This document shows positions 8,100-15,841 of a stretch of 64,000 nt of DNA, piece by piece. The position numbers and the translations under genes are program-made. Origin of the DNA: Cohnella sp. GbtcB17 (GTDB lineage Bacteria > Bacillota > Bacilli > Paenibacillales > Paenibacillaceae); assembly GCF_019091135.1 (NCBI RefSeq), contig NZ_JAGXJW010000018.1, positions 1-64,000 on the forward strand, in the 5' to 3' direction. The notes beneath the pieces were generated by a model, which was not told the origin of the DNA, made no database searches, and saw only the letters and a program-made list of their open reading frames with translations. The first letter of the stretch is position 1. Each line of letters begins with the position of its first letter.

Positions 8100-8110
8100 G
8101 ATGTTACGCT

Positions 8111-8127
8111 TAACGGGGAACGATAGC
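8111..8127 (+). repeat. Copy of the dispersed element, TAACGGGGAACGATAGC
   Basis: Begins 12 bp after the DUF2500 stop and is followed by ACGGCAGTCAGCT, similar in place and wording to the elements at 679 and 5663. Confidence 0.5.
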
Positions 8128-8172
8128 AGAAAAAAACGGCAGTCAGCTAAAGCCGACATTTAATGGGGGAAT

Positions 8173-8511
8173 ATGTACGACTATATTAGTATTCATGCTT
8201 ATGATTACACTAAACAAATAAGATCAGAAGTTTTAGAGCATTATATACTCAATTTGGGTTTTACAAAAGTTAGCCATCTGAGATTTATAAATGAAATCAA
8301 TGGAGAAATCGTTCAAATAAAAGGGATTCCTGCTAATCCAGATGGAAGCTATGCGTTTCATTCACTTGAAAGTGTCGAAGAAATAAACTTAATTGAAATC
8401 GACCTGCCCAGAAATGTACATGGAATATTAGAACATTCCATTTCGCAAATTGCTGTTTTAATTGCAAAAGAATTTTCATGGATGATTGATGACGACCATG
8501 GATTGAACTGA
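8173..8511 (+). CDS. Orphan 112-aa hypothetical protein
   Basis: A small acidic soluble protein that I do not recognise. It opens with MYDYISIHAYDYTKQIRSEV and ends in a run of acidic residues (MIDDDHGLN). There is no signal peptide and no membrane segment. The reading frame is AT-rich and its codon use differs from the GC-rich genes further on. ATG 8173 is preceded by ATGGGGGAAT. It is one of three orphan genes in a row, each followed by a hairpin or a dispersed element, a pattern typical of recently acquired accessory genes. Function unknown. Confidence 0.6.
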   Translation: MYDYISIHAYDYTKQIRSEVLEHYILNLGFTKVSHLRFINEINGEIVQIKGIPANPDGSYAFHSLESVEEINLIEIDLPRNVHGILEHSISQIAVLIAKEFSWMIDDDHGLN

Positions 8512-8539
8512 CGGCGAACAAGAGCACAACCTTACACCG

Positions 8540-8606
8540 CGGCAGTAGGTCTAAAGATCAGCTGCCGTTTTCATGCGAAGGCAGCTGGACATACGCATCA
8601 GCTGCC
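8540..8606. terminator. Two successive hairpins after the 112-aa gene
   Basis: CGGCAG pairs with CTGCCG (8540-8567) followed by TTTT, and 12 bases later GGCAGCTG pairs with CAGCTGCC (8580-8606) followed by TTTA. The first is a reasonable intrinsic terminator for the upstream gene. Confidence 0.6.
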
Positions 8607-8675
8607 TTTAGCCATTGAAGTAACTGGCAGGTTAACATAACGAGTTCGAATAAATAGAGGATGGGGCTAAAATGA

Positions 8676-9020
8676 ATGATTAATGAGTTACGACAGTGGG
8701 CTATGGATAAAGAGATTGAAAAGAAAAGTATAGATGGCTTTTGGTTTTGCTTTAATAACTATAAAAAAGAGGAACAACAAGAATTTAGAGAGGTGTTTGG
8801 AGACGATTTTGATAAATCTCAACTAAAAATTCAACTTAAGAATGTAGCTCTGTTTCTTGATGAGTGGGATGTGGCAAAGAACTACAATGCTATTTCTTAT
8901 GGGTTTGATTACGTCGTCACTTACATTCCAATTGAATATAAAAATAAAAAGTTGGGTGTTTATAGGATGCTATTTCAGTTAAATGGAGAATCTTTCGATG
9001 AATTTTTTATAATTGATTAA
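8676..9020 (+). CDS. Orphan 114-aa hypothetical protein
   Basis: A small soluble protein with many Lys, Glu, Phe and Tyr (for example GFWFCFNNYKKEEQQEF near the middle and NGESFDEFFIID at the end). The strand-rich second half with paired aromatics looks like the compact immunity or DUF proteins scattered in Firmicute accessory regions, but I see no family signature. Two ATGs overlap at 8672 and 8676; only 8676 opens the frame, with GAGGATGGGG upstream. AT-rich. Function unknown. Confidence 0.55.
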   Translation: MINELRQWAMDKEIEKKSIDGFWFCFNNYKKEEQQEFREVFGDDFDKSQLKIQLKNVALFLDEWDVAKNYNAISYGFDYVVTYIPIEYKNKKLGVYRMLFQLNGESFDEFFIID

Positions 9021-9034
9021 CTAACCCATTACGC

Positions 9035-9052
9035 CTAGCGAAGAATGATAGC
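9035..9052 (+). repeat. Degenerate copy of the dispersed element
   Basis: CTAGCGAAGAATGATAGC, 15 bp after the stop of the 114-aa gene; arms and position agree with the other copies, with two changes in the core. Confidence 0.35.
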
Positions 9053-9198
9053 AAAACGAGAATCGCGGCAACCGGTCAGACGACCAATTGATGTTTCCAT
9101 TGAAGTAACGGGAGGATAGTTGGGAATTTGCAACTTTCATGTGGGTCTTAATGTCTAATTTTAAAATGTAAAAAATCGAGAAATGGGGGTGCAATAAG

Positions 9199-9600
9199 AT
9201 TAAAAAGTTAATTTTTAATTTTACATTATGTTGTTTTGTGTTCCTGATTGGTTGCAGTCAGGAAACAACTAAGCAGAATAATGTTAACCCTTTTCAATAC
9301 CTTGAGTCGTTTGGTTGGCATATTGAGGAAAAGGTTAGTGAAGGAACGCTCGATACAAAAAAGATTTTGAATGGAGATGCAAGAATCGCAGGTGTTGATT
9401 TTAAGCCGTATAAAGAAGTTTATCTTACAACCTACTTGCTGAAAGAAAAACAAAAAACAGGAAAGAAAATATACGCTTCCATTTATCAAGTTAATGAAGA
9501 TATTATTGGTGGAATCGGAAGTTTAGAAGGTTGGGAGCCTGGAACTTTTTCTTTAAAGGATAAAGAAATGCTGATCAACGAAGGAAAAATAAATAAATAG
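9199..9600 (+). CDS. Lipoprotein, probably DUF4830-type, with an apparent ATT start
   Basis: The frame encodes a clear lipoprotein signal peptide, xKKLIFNFTLCCFVFLIGC, with lipobox LIGC and then SQETTKQN. The positive residues and half of the hydrophobic core lie upstream of the first usual start codon (GTG 9238). Going back, no ATG, GTG or TTG occurs before an in-frame TAA at 9169; the only placement that follows a ribosome binding site (GGGGGTG, 7 bp) is ATT at 9199. The mature part (NPFQYLESFGWHIEEKVSEG) resembles DUF4830 proteins. Predicted to be anchored on the outer face of the membrane. A sequencing error or an ATT start are both possible. 133 aa. Confidence 0.65.
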   Translation: MKKLIFNFTLCCFVFLIGCSQETTKQNNVNPFQYLESFGWHIEEKVSEGTLDTKKILNGDARIAGVDFKPYKEVYLTTYLLKEKQKTGKKIYASIYQVNEDIIGGIGSLEGWEPGTFSLKDKEMLINEGKINK

Positions 9601-9619
9601 TGTTTCTTCTTTATTACAT

Positions 9620-9634
9620 TATCGGGGAACGATA
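9620..9634 (+). repeat. Copy of the dispersed element, TATCG-GGGAA-CGATA hairpin
   Basis: Perfect five-base arms, 20 bp after the lipoprotein stop. The rest of the gap to 9762 shows no gene. Confidence 0.5.
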
Positions 9635-9762
9635 CCTCAATACATATTATTATTTCTAGCCCTTATAAACGAGCAATCCTGAGAAGATTGATGATATTGT
9701 TCGGCCAGACTGTTAAGCAAGCGGGAGTGAACTTAAGGTCAACGGAATGAGGGGGATGTTTA

Positions 9763-10332
9763 GTGCCGTCAGGGACAGTTATATTTTTAAATGGAACCTC
9801 AAGTTCCGGGAAAACCAGTATTTCCTTAGAATTACAACGAATTTTAGACGAACCATACTTACACGTATCGGTAGACAAATTTTTGTATATGCTGCCGCTG
9901 GATTATCTTAATGGAAGTAAAACAGCGGAAATAACAAAAGACGCGATGTTGAACGTTATTAAAGGTATGCATCACGCACTTCCTGCACTAGTTGCTACTG
10001 GGAATAACCTGATTGTCGACCATGTACTCGAAGAAAGACAGTGGTTAGATGAATGCGTTATGTTGTTGGCGGACTACAAAGTGTTATTTGTTTCTGTTAA
10101 TTGTTCGTTAGAAGAACTTCAACGAAGAGAAAGGGAACGAGGAGACCGGAATATTGGTCTTGCAAATCATCAGTATAATCTGGTTCATACGCACGGTATT
10201 TACGACTTAGAAATAAATACGGAATTCAATAAAACTCATGAATGTGCACAGCAAATCAAACAGTATTTGCATCATACGTCTCATTTAAATGCCTTTAAAG
10301 TACTTCAAACAAAAATTGAGAGAGTGAATTAA
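9763..10332 (+). CDS. Chloramphenicol phosphotransferase-like P-loop kinase
   Basis: A 189-aa P-loop protein of the CPT family, which phosphorylates chloramphenicol in Streptomyces but has wider unknown roles elsewhere. Walker A is NGTSSSGKTS (about residues 10-19); HVSVDKFLYMLPLDYLN follows, with the Asp that acts as general base in CPT-type enzymes; LIVDHVLEERQWLDECV and a lid stretch RRERERGDRNIGLA (about 126-139) complete the fold. The GTG 9763 start is supported by GAGGGGGA upstream. It lies next to an aminoglycoside acetyltransferase-like gene, so both may act on small aminated or hydroxylated compounds. Resistance is not shown by sequence alone. Confidence 0.8.
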   Translation: MPSGTVIFLNGTSSSGKTSISLELQRILDEPYLHVSVDKFLYMLPLDYLNGSKTAEITKDAMLNVIKGMHHALPALVATGNNLIVDHVLEERQWLDECVMLLADYKVLFVSVNCSLEELQRRERERGDRNIGLANHQYNLVHTHGIYDLEINTEFNKTHECAQQIKQYLHHTSHLNAFKVLQTKIERVN

Positions 10333-10369
10333 CATACGAACAGTGTGGATAACGTAAGGAGGGTCAGAA

Positions 10370-10795
10370 GTGAACGCGAGACTTGCAACATTAAGGGATG
10401 TAGAAGAACTTTCAAGATTGAATCAAGAGTTTAATGGTGGTAAAAAGAGGCTTCCGGCTAAAATAATTAAACGTCTCAATACTGGTAATGAATTAATAGC
10501 TATAGCAGAGTTTGAAGGTAAGATAGTTGGTTTTGGTTGTGCACAAAGTTTTTATTCTTTTTGTTATGATGAACCTTATGGTGAAATTACTGAATTGTAT
10601 GTTGAAGAAGCTGCTCGACGAAAAGGAATAGCCGGTTCAATAATTTCTTGTCTGGAGGAAAGCCTTAAAGTACGTGGTGTAAAAAGCGTGAAGGTACTGA
10701 CAGGTAGAAATAATAGCGCTGCAATTAAGACATATGAACAGTGTAACTATGTAAAAGAGGATACTCAGATATTAAAGAAAAGGCTAATAGATTGA
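10370..10795 (+). CDS. GNAT family N-acetyltransferase, AAC(3)-I-like
   Basis: A 141-aa acetyltransferase. The core strand and acetyl-CoA loop are EITELYVEEAARRKGIAGSI (about residues 76-95), giving R-R-K-G-I-A as the pyrophosphate loop; VKVLTGRNNSAAIKTYEQCN is the C-terminal half. The way the domain starts (ATLRDVEELSRLNQEFNGG) is like aminoglycoside 3-N-acetyltransferase type I relatives, but GNAT substrates cannot be set by this alone. GTG 10370 follows a perfect AAGGAGGG. AT-rich; 37 bp after the kinase gene, so likely in one transcript. Confidence 0.82.
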   Translation: MNARLATLRDVEELSRLNQEFNGGKKRLPAKIIKRLNTGNELIAIAEFEGKIVGFGCAQSFYSFCYDEPYGEITELYVEEAARRKGIAGSIISCLEESLKVRGVKSVKVLTGRNNSAAIKTYEQCNYVKEDTQILKKRLID

Positions 10796-10971
10796 GCTCG
10801 GAAAACCTTCAACGCTGGATGGCGCTTCATTGCGATTTTATCGCGTAAAAGTGCACGGTAGCATGGCTCTTTATGCGAGTACCTGGGTGATTAGGTAAAG
10901 ATCCTGCGCTTTTGCGCGATAACCCGTGGCTCTTCACTTGAATCGAGATAACAAAGAGGGGCGGTGGTCAT

Positions 10972-11850
10972 ATGCAATCGATAAAAGTTTATCACTATGA
11001 CGCATTCAGCAGCATTCCGAACAAGGGAAATCCGGCAGGTGTCGTGTTTGACGGCGAAAATCTCTCGGAAGCGCAAATGCGGGAGATCGCGGAGAAAGTT
11101 GGTTTTAATGAAACGGCTTTCCCGATGACTTCGGATCGGGCGGATCTCCGAATCCGCTTTTTTACGCCAGGACATGAAATTAATCTTTGCGGGCACGCGA
11201 CAATGGCCACTTTGTATGCACTAAAAACAAAGGGGCTGCTGGGCGATAAAACGGAGCTTACAATCGAAACAAAGGCCGGCGTGTTGCCGATTCGGTTCAC
11301 TTCGGGCAGCGAGCTTTTTATCACAATGAGACAAGCTGCTCCCCAGTTTCAAGCGTTTAACGGTTCGATTAGAGATCTGGCTCATTCGATGGGCATTGAA
11401 GAGGACGATATAGAAACACGACTGCCAACGTTGTACGGCAGCACAGGCACGTGGACATTGCTGGTTCCCATTAAAGGCCTGGATGCGTGCAAAAGAATGC
11501 GACCCGACAATAAGGTGTTTCCTGATGTGTTAAAAGAGATGCCGAGATCGTCGATCCACCCGTTTTGTCTGGAGACTTACGATTCTGCTGCGCATATGCA
11601 TGCGCGTCATTTTTCATCGCCGTTTTCCGGTACGATCGAGGATCCGGTGACGGGTACCGCCTCTGGCGTCATGGGGGCTTACTATGCCAGGTACATCGAT
11701 AGTGCGGCCTCTTCATTGAATCTATTCATCGAACAAGGACAAGAGATCGGCCGGGATGGCCGGGTGAGCGTATCGGTATCCGAGGGCGGCAAGGTGATCG
11801 AGGTTACCGGCAACGCTGTGTATGTAAAGGAGTTTGAGGTGTACATATAA
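10972..11850 (+). CDS. PhzF family isomerase/epimerase-like protein
   Basis: A 292-aa protein of the PhzF/YddE family, diaminopimelate-epimerase fold with two like halves. Signatures: [20 protein letters not shown] at the N terminus, NETAFP (about 43-48) with the catalytic Glu, [18 protein letters not shown] (about 66-83), and [18 protein letters not shown] (about 222-239) in the second half. PhzF itself isomerises DHHA in phenazine synthesis; most bacterial relatives have unknown substrates, and no other phenazine genes are near. Start ATG 10972 is preceded by GGGGCGGTGG. A 29-bp terminator follows. Confidence 0.92.
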   Translation: MQSIKVYHYDAFSSIPNKGNPAGVVFDGENLSEAQMREIAEKVGFNETAFPMTSDRADLRIRFFTPGHEINLCGHATMATLYALKTKGLLGDKTELTIETKAGVLPIRFTSGSELFITMRQAAPQFQAFNGSIRDLAHSMGIEEDDIETRLPTLYGSTGTWTLLVPIKGLDACKRMRPDNKVFPDVLKEMPRSSIHPFCLETYDSAAHMHARHFSSPFSGTIEDPVTGTASGVMGAYYARYIDSAASSLNLFIEQGQEIGRDGRVSVSVSEGGKVIEVTGNAVYVKEFEVYI

Positions 11851-11880
11851 TCCTTATAGGAATGGGATTTTGAACTGATA

Positions 11881-11909
11881 GCCTGCCGGCGTGGTCCGGC
11901 GGGCTTTTT
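11881..11909 (+). terminator. Rho-independent terminator after the PhzF gene
   Basis: GCCTGCCGG pairs with CCGGCGGGC, followed by TTTTTG. Confidence 0.8.
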
Positions 11910-12027
11910 GAGCATGTGAAAGCCTGCCCTTCCTTTGCAGGTTCATAGGTTATCTCTCGCGCAGGCGGTTTGCGAACAAAGATACCGGACTCAGATGACG
12001 CTATTTCCCAAAAAAACGGTAAAATTG

Positions 12028-12166
12028 CGATCGTTTCGGACTGGAGAGCCGTTATTCACCCAGAACAAGGCTAAAAAAGGTCTCCAATTCCGCAATAAAG
12101 GCTACTGGGTCCGCGGACAGGCTACAAAGCGCGACAGGAACAAAAATAAGGGCTCCTCAGTCCGTA
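12028..12166. repeat. Three-unit inverted/direct repeat with CGGACTG..GAGCC.TTATT
   Basis: In the 11910-12303 gap, a unit reading TCGGACTGGAGAGCCGTTAT (12034 on) is matched on the other strand by two more units, read in reverse at about 12078-12115 (CGGACCCAGTAGCCTTTATT) and 12134-12166 (CGGACTGAGGAGCCCTTATT). Units two and three are direct repeats of each other and inverted to unit one. No reading frame here looks coding. It could be a fold-back element or a remnant of a small mobile repeat. Confidence 0.5.
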
Positions 12167-12303
12167 TGCTGCGCGCCATTGCGCAAACATAGGCCGCAGA
12201 CGGCTTTTTCGGCAAAGCGCGTGTCAAAAAGTGTAAACTTTTGCTGAACCTTTTTTAGCTTAAGAGCGAATAAGGGTTGTAACACCTCAGGGAGGGCCCC
12301 CAA

Positions 12304-12426
12304 ATGAATGATCATGAGTTTCTGCCGTGGCTCGAAAAAGCAATGTTGGGCGACGAGTCTCCTTTTAAACTTGTTTACCAGGCGACGCATCAAGATGTCT
12401 CAAACCGTAAATCTATACGAAAATAA
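12304..12426 (+). pseudogene. N-terminal remnant of an ECF-type sigma-70 factor
   Basis: Forty codons that begin MNDHEFLPWLEKAMLGDESP and go on FKLVYQATHQDV. This is the region 2 start seen in ECF sigma factors (x-x-FLxWLEKAxxGDxxAFxxLYxxTxxDVYRxxxxL). After DV the frame runs into SNRKSIRK and a stop, with no region 2.2-2.4 or region 4. An AGGGAGGG ribosome binding site is still in place. A terminator hairpin directly follows, so the fragment seems to be a true deletion remnant rather than a frameshift. Confidence 0.6.
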
Positions 12427-12427
12427 A

Positions 12428-12480
12428 ACAGCGGCAGCTCAGGACTCTATTTGTCGGTCCATAGCTGCCGCTGTTTTTTA
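12428..12480. terminator. Bidirectional intrinsic terminator
   Basis: ACAGCGGCAGCT pairs with AGCTGCCGCTGT around a 23-base loop. T-runs lie on both sides (TTTTTTA on the plus strand, TTTTATTTT on the minus strand). It overlaps the stop codon of the hybrid kinase. Confidence 0.8.
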
Positions 12481-15400
12481 ATTGTGGAGCGGAATGTCGA
12501 TCGCAAGCAGGCAGCCGACGCCACCGTTCGCGGAGACGGAGAACAAGCCGCCGTGGCGCTCGACCCGCTCCTTCATCGCAGTCAGGCCGAAGCCGAACGG
12601 ACCGGCCTCGTACGGTCGGCCGTCGCTCGCGAGGCGGAAGCGGAGCTGCGAATCCGCAATGCCCAATTGAAAGTTGAACGTCCGGCTTCCGCCATGCCGA
12701 ATTCCGTTCGTCAGACCCTCCTGCAGCGCCCGGTACAGCGTCGCGCCGAGCGCTTCGTCGAGCGCAGGCAGCGGCTCGATCGCGTAGTCCACGGCAATGC
12801 CGGTGAGCTCTCCCGTTCGTCGCAGCAAGCTGTGCAGGGCAGGGAGCAGCCCTTCCTGTTCATCTGCCGTCTTCAGCAGCCGCACTGTGCGCCGGATCTC
12901 ATCGAGTCCTTCGCGCACCGATTCGCGGGCAGAGTCCAGCTTGCCGACTGCGCGCTGCGGGTCGCCGTCGAACAGCAGCTTCGCCGCTTCGATCTGGATC
13001 ATGGCGGCCGTCAGCGTGTGGCCGACCTGGTCGGGCATGTCGTGCGCGATCCGGTTGCGCTCTTCCAGCACGGACACTTCCGCGAGCGCATGCGCCGTCT
13101 CGTGCACGGAGTCGATCAGCTGCCGGTTGGCGCGTTCCAGCTCGGCCGTCCGCTCCTGCACGAGACGCTCGAGCGATCCGGTCAGCCGCGACAGCTGCAG
13201 ATGGACGCGCACGCGGGCGAGCAGGTCGTCGGAGACGACGGGCTTGACCAGGTAATCGTTCGCGCCGGCATCGAAGCCCGCCGCGATGTCGGCCGGACTG
13301 CCGGTAGCGGTCAGCAGCAGGATCGGCAGCGCGCCGGCATCATAGGACAGGCGAAGCGTCCGGCACAGATCGTAGCCGTTCATGATCGGCATCATGACGT
13401 CGGCGACGACCAGATCGGGCTTGCCGTTCGCGGCGACCCAGACCAGCGCTTCCCGGCCGTCGGCCGCATTAACGCAACGCATGCCCTGAAGCGACAGCAG
13501 ATTGGTTAGCACCTGGCGGTTGATCGCATCGTCGTCGACGATGAGGGCGACAGCAGTCGAGAGATCTGCGCTCGACGCTTCCGGGGATCGCGCGGAAGCC
13601 ATAGCGGCGGCTGGCTCAAGCGGCTCTTCGGCAATCGCCCCAAGCGGCGATACTGGTTCAGCGAGAGCTGCCGCTGCCATGGTACCAGCTTCGCCTGCCG
13701 CCGCTTCGGCCGCCGCTGCTTCGGCCGCTGCCGCTTCAGCCGCCACCGCACCTACCGCCGTCGCAACTGCCGCCTCACCGCGCTCCGCGATCGGCAGCGT
13801 GAACGTGAACACGCTGCCCTTGCCCGGCTCGGAGACGCAGGAGAGCGAGCCGCCGTGGAGCTCGACGAGTTTCCGCGCCAGCGGCAGGCCAAGGCCTGCG
13901 CCGCGCAGGCTCGCTTCGCCCTGCTCGAACGGCTCGAACAGCCGCGGCAGCTCCCGCGGATCGATGCCGACGCCCGTGTCGGCGACTGCGACGTGCAGCT
14001 CATCCCCGACCGCCTTCGCCGTCACGCGAACGACGCCGGCAGCGGTATACTTGATCGCATTGCCTATCAGGTTGAACAGCACCTGCTGAACGCGATTCTC
14101 GTCGGCGAAGACGAGCGGCGCATCGTCGGCGATGTCGACGATGACGCGCAGCCCCTTGTCTCGGGCGAGCGGCGCCACGAGCGCGGTAACGACGCCGGTC
14201 AGCGGCGCCAGGGCAACCGGCTCGCGGTGCAGCCGCAGATCGCCGTGCCTCAGCTTGGAGATGTCGAGAATGTCGTCGACCATATGCGCGAGCCGCTTGC
14301 CGCTGACGGCGATCATCTGCAACTGATCGCCAAGCTGCTCGCCGCCCGGGCCGGCCGCGCCGCGCGCGAGCGTGTCGGCGATGCCGATAATGCCGTTCTG
14401 CTGCGTGCGAAGCTCGTGCGACGTGTTCGCGAGAAAGTCGTCCTTCAGCTTGTCGAGCTCCGTCAACCGGATGCTTTTGCGTTCAAGCTCCTCGGCGTGC
14501 CGCTCGACCTGGGCGTACACCGCCCGCACCCGTTCACGCAGCACCATCCCCATGCAGAACAGCAGCACGAAGAAGGCGTGCATAAACCGGCTTTGCTCGA
14601 AAATCAGGCGATCCAGCCACATCCACCAAATGCCGGCGGCCGAAAGGCAGTAGACGGCCAGCACGGGACCGAGCGCGGAAAAGCCGGCGAGGTACCAAAG
14701 CGCCTCCGGGCTTCGCTGCCTGCGGTAGTGGACGACGGAATGCGCCAGCACGATCGCGATGATCGGCAGCATGAGCGCAAAAAACACCTTGTTCATCGCC
14801 GGATAGGCAGGCGGATAAAGCCAGGCGGCGCCGATCGAGACGACGAACAGCGGCGGCATAGCCTGCCACAGCCGGCGTACGATTTTCCGATAGCCCGGAC
14901 CGAATACGGATTCATAGAAAAGCAAAAAGCACATGACCCCAAGCGGCACGATCGCGTTCATATAGTAGGGATACAGATACGTGTCCGCGAACAGCTGCAG
15001 GAGGGGAAACGCCCGTCCGACGCACAGCGACGAGATATAGAGGGCGAACAAGGCGAAGTAGAGATAGCTCCGGTCCCGGCGGGAAAAGAAAAAAACGAGC
15101 GCTCCGACGCCGGTCAATGCGGAGACGAAGCCGAGCGCGATCAAATAAGCGTAATTCCCGAACAGCGCGGCGAGCTGGTCCGCGAAGCTGCGAATATAGA
15201 GCCCGCCAGGACCCGCATGCTCGTTGTCCTTGTACACGCGGATATACAAGGTGCGATCGGACGCATCGAGCGGCAGCGGCGCACGGCCCAGGCTGGAGCC
15301 CGGCACGACGCGGCGTTCGTAAGGCTGGTCCATGCCGCGTTCCAGAATGATGGAGCCGTCCAGGTAGACCTCGTAGTGCAGCAGTCCTTGAACGAACAAA

Positions 15401-15711
15401 TACGGATCGCGCCATCGGTTGTCCGGCAGCGCTAGCGCATACCAGAAGTAGCCGGTCGTCTTGCGTCCGCGGAATTCCTGCCAGATGTCCGACGCGCTGC
15501 GCCAAGACGCCGTCTCAAGCCGGTCGACCGTCAGGTCGCCGGCATGCGCGAGAAGCTGCTTCTGCGCGCTGATCGAATAAACGCCGGCGTAGGAAGGCGT
15601 GACGCGCTGATCGAGGACCGCGAACGGCACGAGCGGCAAGATCGTGATCGCCAGCACGATCAGCGCGACGATATATGGTTTGGTCTTCGACAACAACATG
15701 GAATTCTCCAT
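12478..15711 (-). CDS. Large hybrid histidine kinase with 7TM sensor, REC domain and second NarL-type kinase module
   Basis: 1077 aa. Order: signal/TM (about 12-35); extracytoplasmic beta domain (40-180); seven-helix membrane block of 7TMR-DISM type (185-395); HisKA with SHELRT (His432); HATPase_c with NLIGNAIKYT, ADTGVGID and GAGLGLPLA (536-640); an Ala/Glu helical linker (643-720); receiver domain with Asp771 in VVADVMMP; then a NarL-type HisKA_3/HATPase module (880-1077). Odd points: the first H-box reads SHELRTQQNG where RTPLNG is usual, and the second reads RIAHDMPDQVGH, with Pro893 at the phosphoacceptor place; the last ATPase box has SDG for DNG. So module two may not autophosphorylate. 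It follows the response regulator gene in the same direction. Confidence 0.9.
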   Translation of the reverse strand: MENSMLLSKTKPYIVALIVLAITILPLVPFAVLDQRVTPSYAGVYSISAQKQLLAHAGDLTVDRLETASWRSASDIWQEFRGRKTTGYFWYALALPDNRWRDPYLFVQGLLHYEVYLDGSIILERGMDQPYERRVVPGSSLGRAPLPLDASDRTLYIRVYKDNEHAGPGGLYIRSFADQLAALFGNYAYLIALGFVSALTGVGALVFFFSRRDRSYLYFALFALYISSLCVGRAFPLLQLFADTYLYPYYMNAIVPLGVMCFLLFYESVFGPGYRKIVRRLWQAMPPLFVVSIGAAWLYPPAYPAMNKVFFALMLPIIAIVLAHSVVHYRRQRSPEALWYLAGFSALGPVLAVYCLSAAGIWWMWLDRLIFEQSRFMHAFFVLLFCMGMVLRERVRAVYAQVERHAEELERKSIRLTELDKLKDDFLANTSHELRTQQNGIIGIADTLARGAAGPGGEQLGDQLQMIAVSGKRLAHMVDDILDISKLRHGDLRLHREPVALAPLTGVVTALVAPLARDKGLRVIVDIADDAPLVFADENRVQQVLFNLIGNAIKYTAAGVVRVTAKAVGDELHVAVADTGVGIDPRELPRLFEPFEQGEASLRGAGLGLPLARKLVELHGGSLSCVSEPGKGSVFTFTLPIAERGEAAVATAVGAVAAEAAAAEAAAAEAAAGEAGTMAAAALAEPVSPLGAIAEEPLEPAAAMASARSPEASSADLSTAVALIVDDDAINRQVLTNLLSLQGMRCVNAADGREALVWVAANGKPDLVVADVMMPIMNGYDLCRTLRLSYDAGALPILLLTATGSPADIAAGFDAGANDYLVKPVVSDDLLARVRVHLQLSRLTGSLERLVQERTAELERANRQLIDSVHETAHALAEVSVLEERNRIAHDMPDQVGHTLTAAMIQIEAAKLLFDGDPQRAVGKLDSARESVREGLDEIRRTVRLLKTADEQEGLLPALHSLLRRTGELTGIAVDYAIEPLPALDEALGATLYRALQEGLTNGIRHGGSRTFNFQLGIADSQLRFRLASDGRPYEAGPFGFGLTAMKERVERHGGLFSVSANGGVGCLLAIDIPLHN
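13688..13750. repeat. 15-bp tandem repeat coding for an (EAAAA)n linker
   Basis: GCTTCGGCCGCCGCT-type 15-mers occur in tandem within the kinase gene. On the coding strand they give AAEAAAAEAAAAEAAAGEAG, a stiff alpha-helical spacer between the first ATPase domain and the receiver domain. Divisible by three, so length changes keep the frame. Confidence 0.7.
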
Positions 15712-15770
15712 TCCGGCTCCTGGATATGCGACAGGCGCCCAAGCACCATCATCGCCCCTTTTTTCGGCTC

Positions 15771-15790
15771 ATGACCAGTGACGGCGGTCA
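15771..15790 (+). promoter_or_regulatory. Candidate response-regulator site 1
   Basis: ATGACCAGTGACGGCGGTCA lies between the response regulator stop and the kinase start. It is nearly the same as the inverted copy at 16623-16642 (12 identical bases, then GGCGGTCA versus CGGCGTCA). TGACC and GGTCA form an inner dyad. No other function of this gap is evident. Confidence 0.5.
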
Positions 15791-15841
15791 CCGTTTGAGT
15801 CACGGACCGTTCGTCCGCCGGGCAACCGTCCGTCCCGGACG

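Noticed and set aside
11935-12192. 85-codon ORF in the gap after the PhzF gene
   Set aside because: No ribosome binding site, and it spans the inverted repeat cluster; composition is that of the repeat, not of a protein.
13855-15435. Long plus-strand ORF of 526 codons opposite the hybrid kinase
   Set aside because: Shadow frame of GC-rich DNA; the minus-strand kinase has full domain signatures, and the plus-strand protein is Arg/Gln/Asp-rich without any motif.
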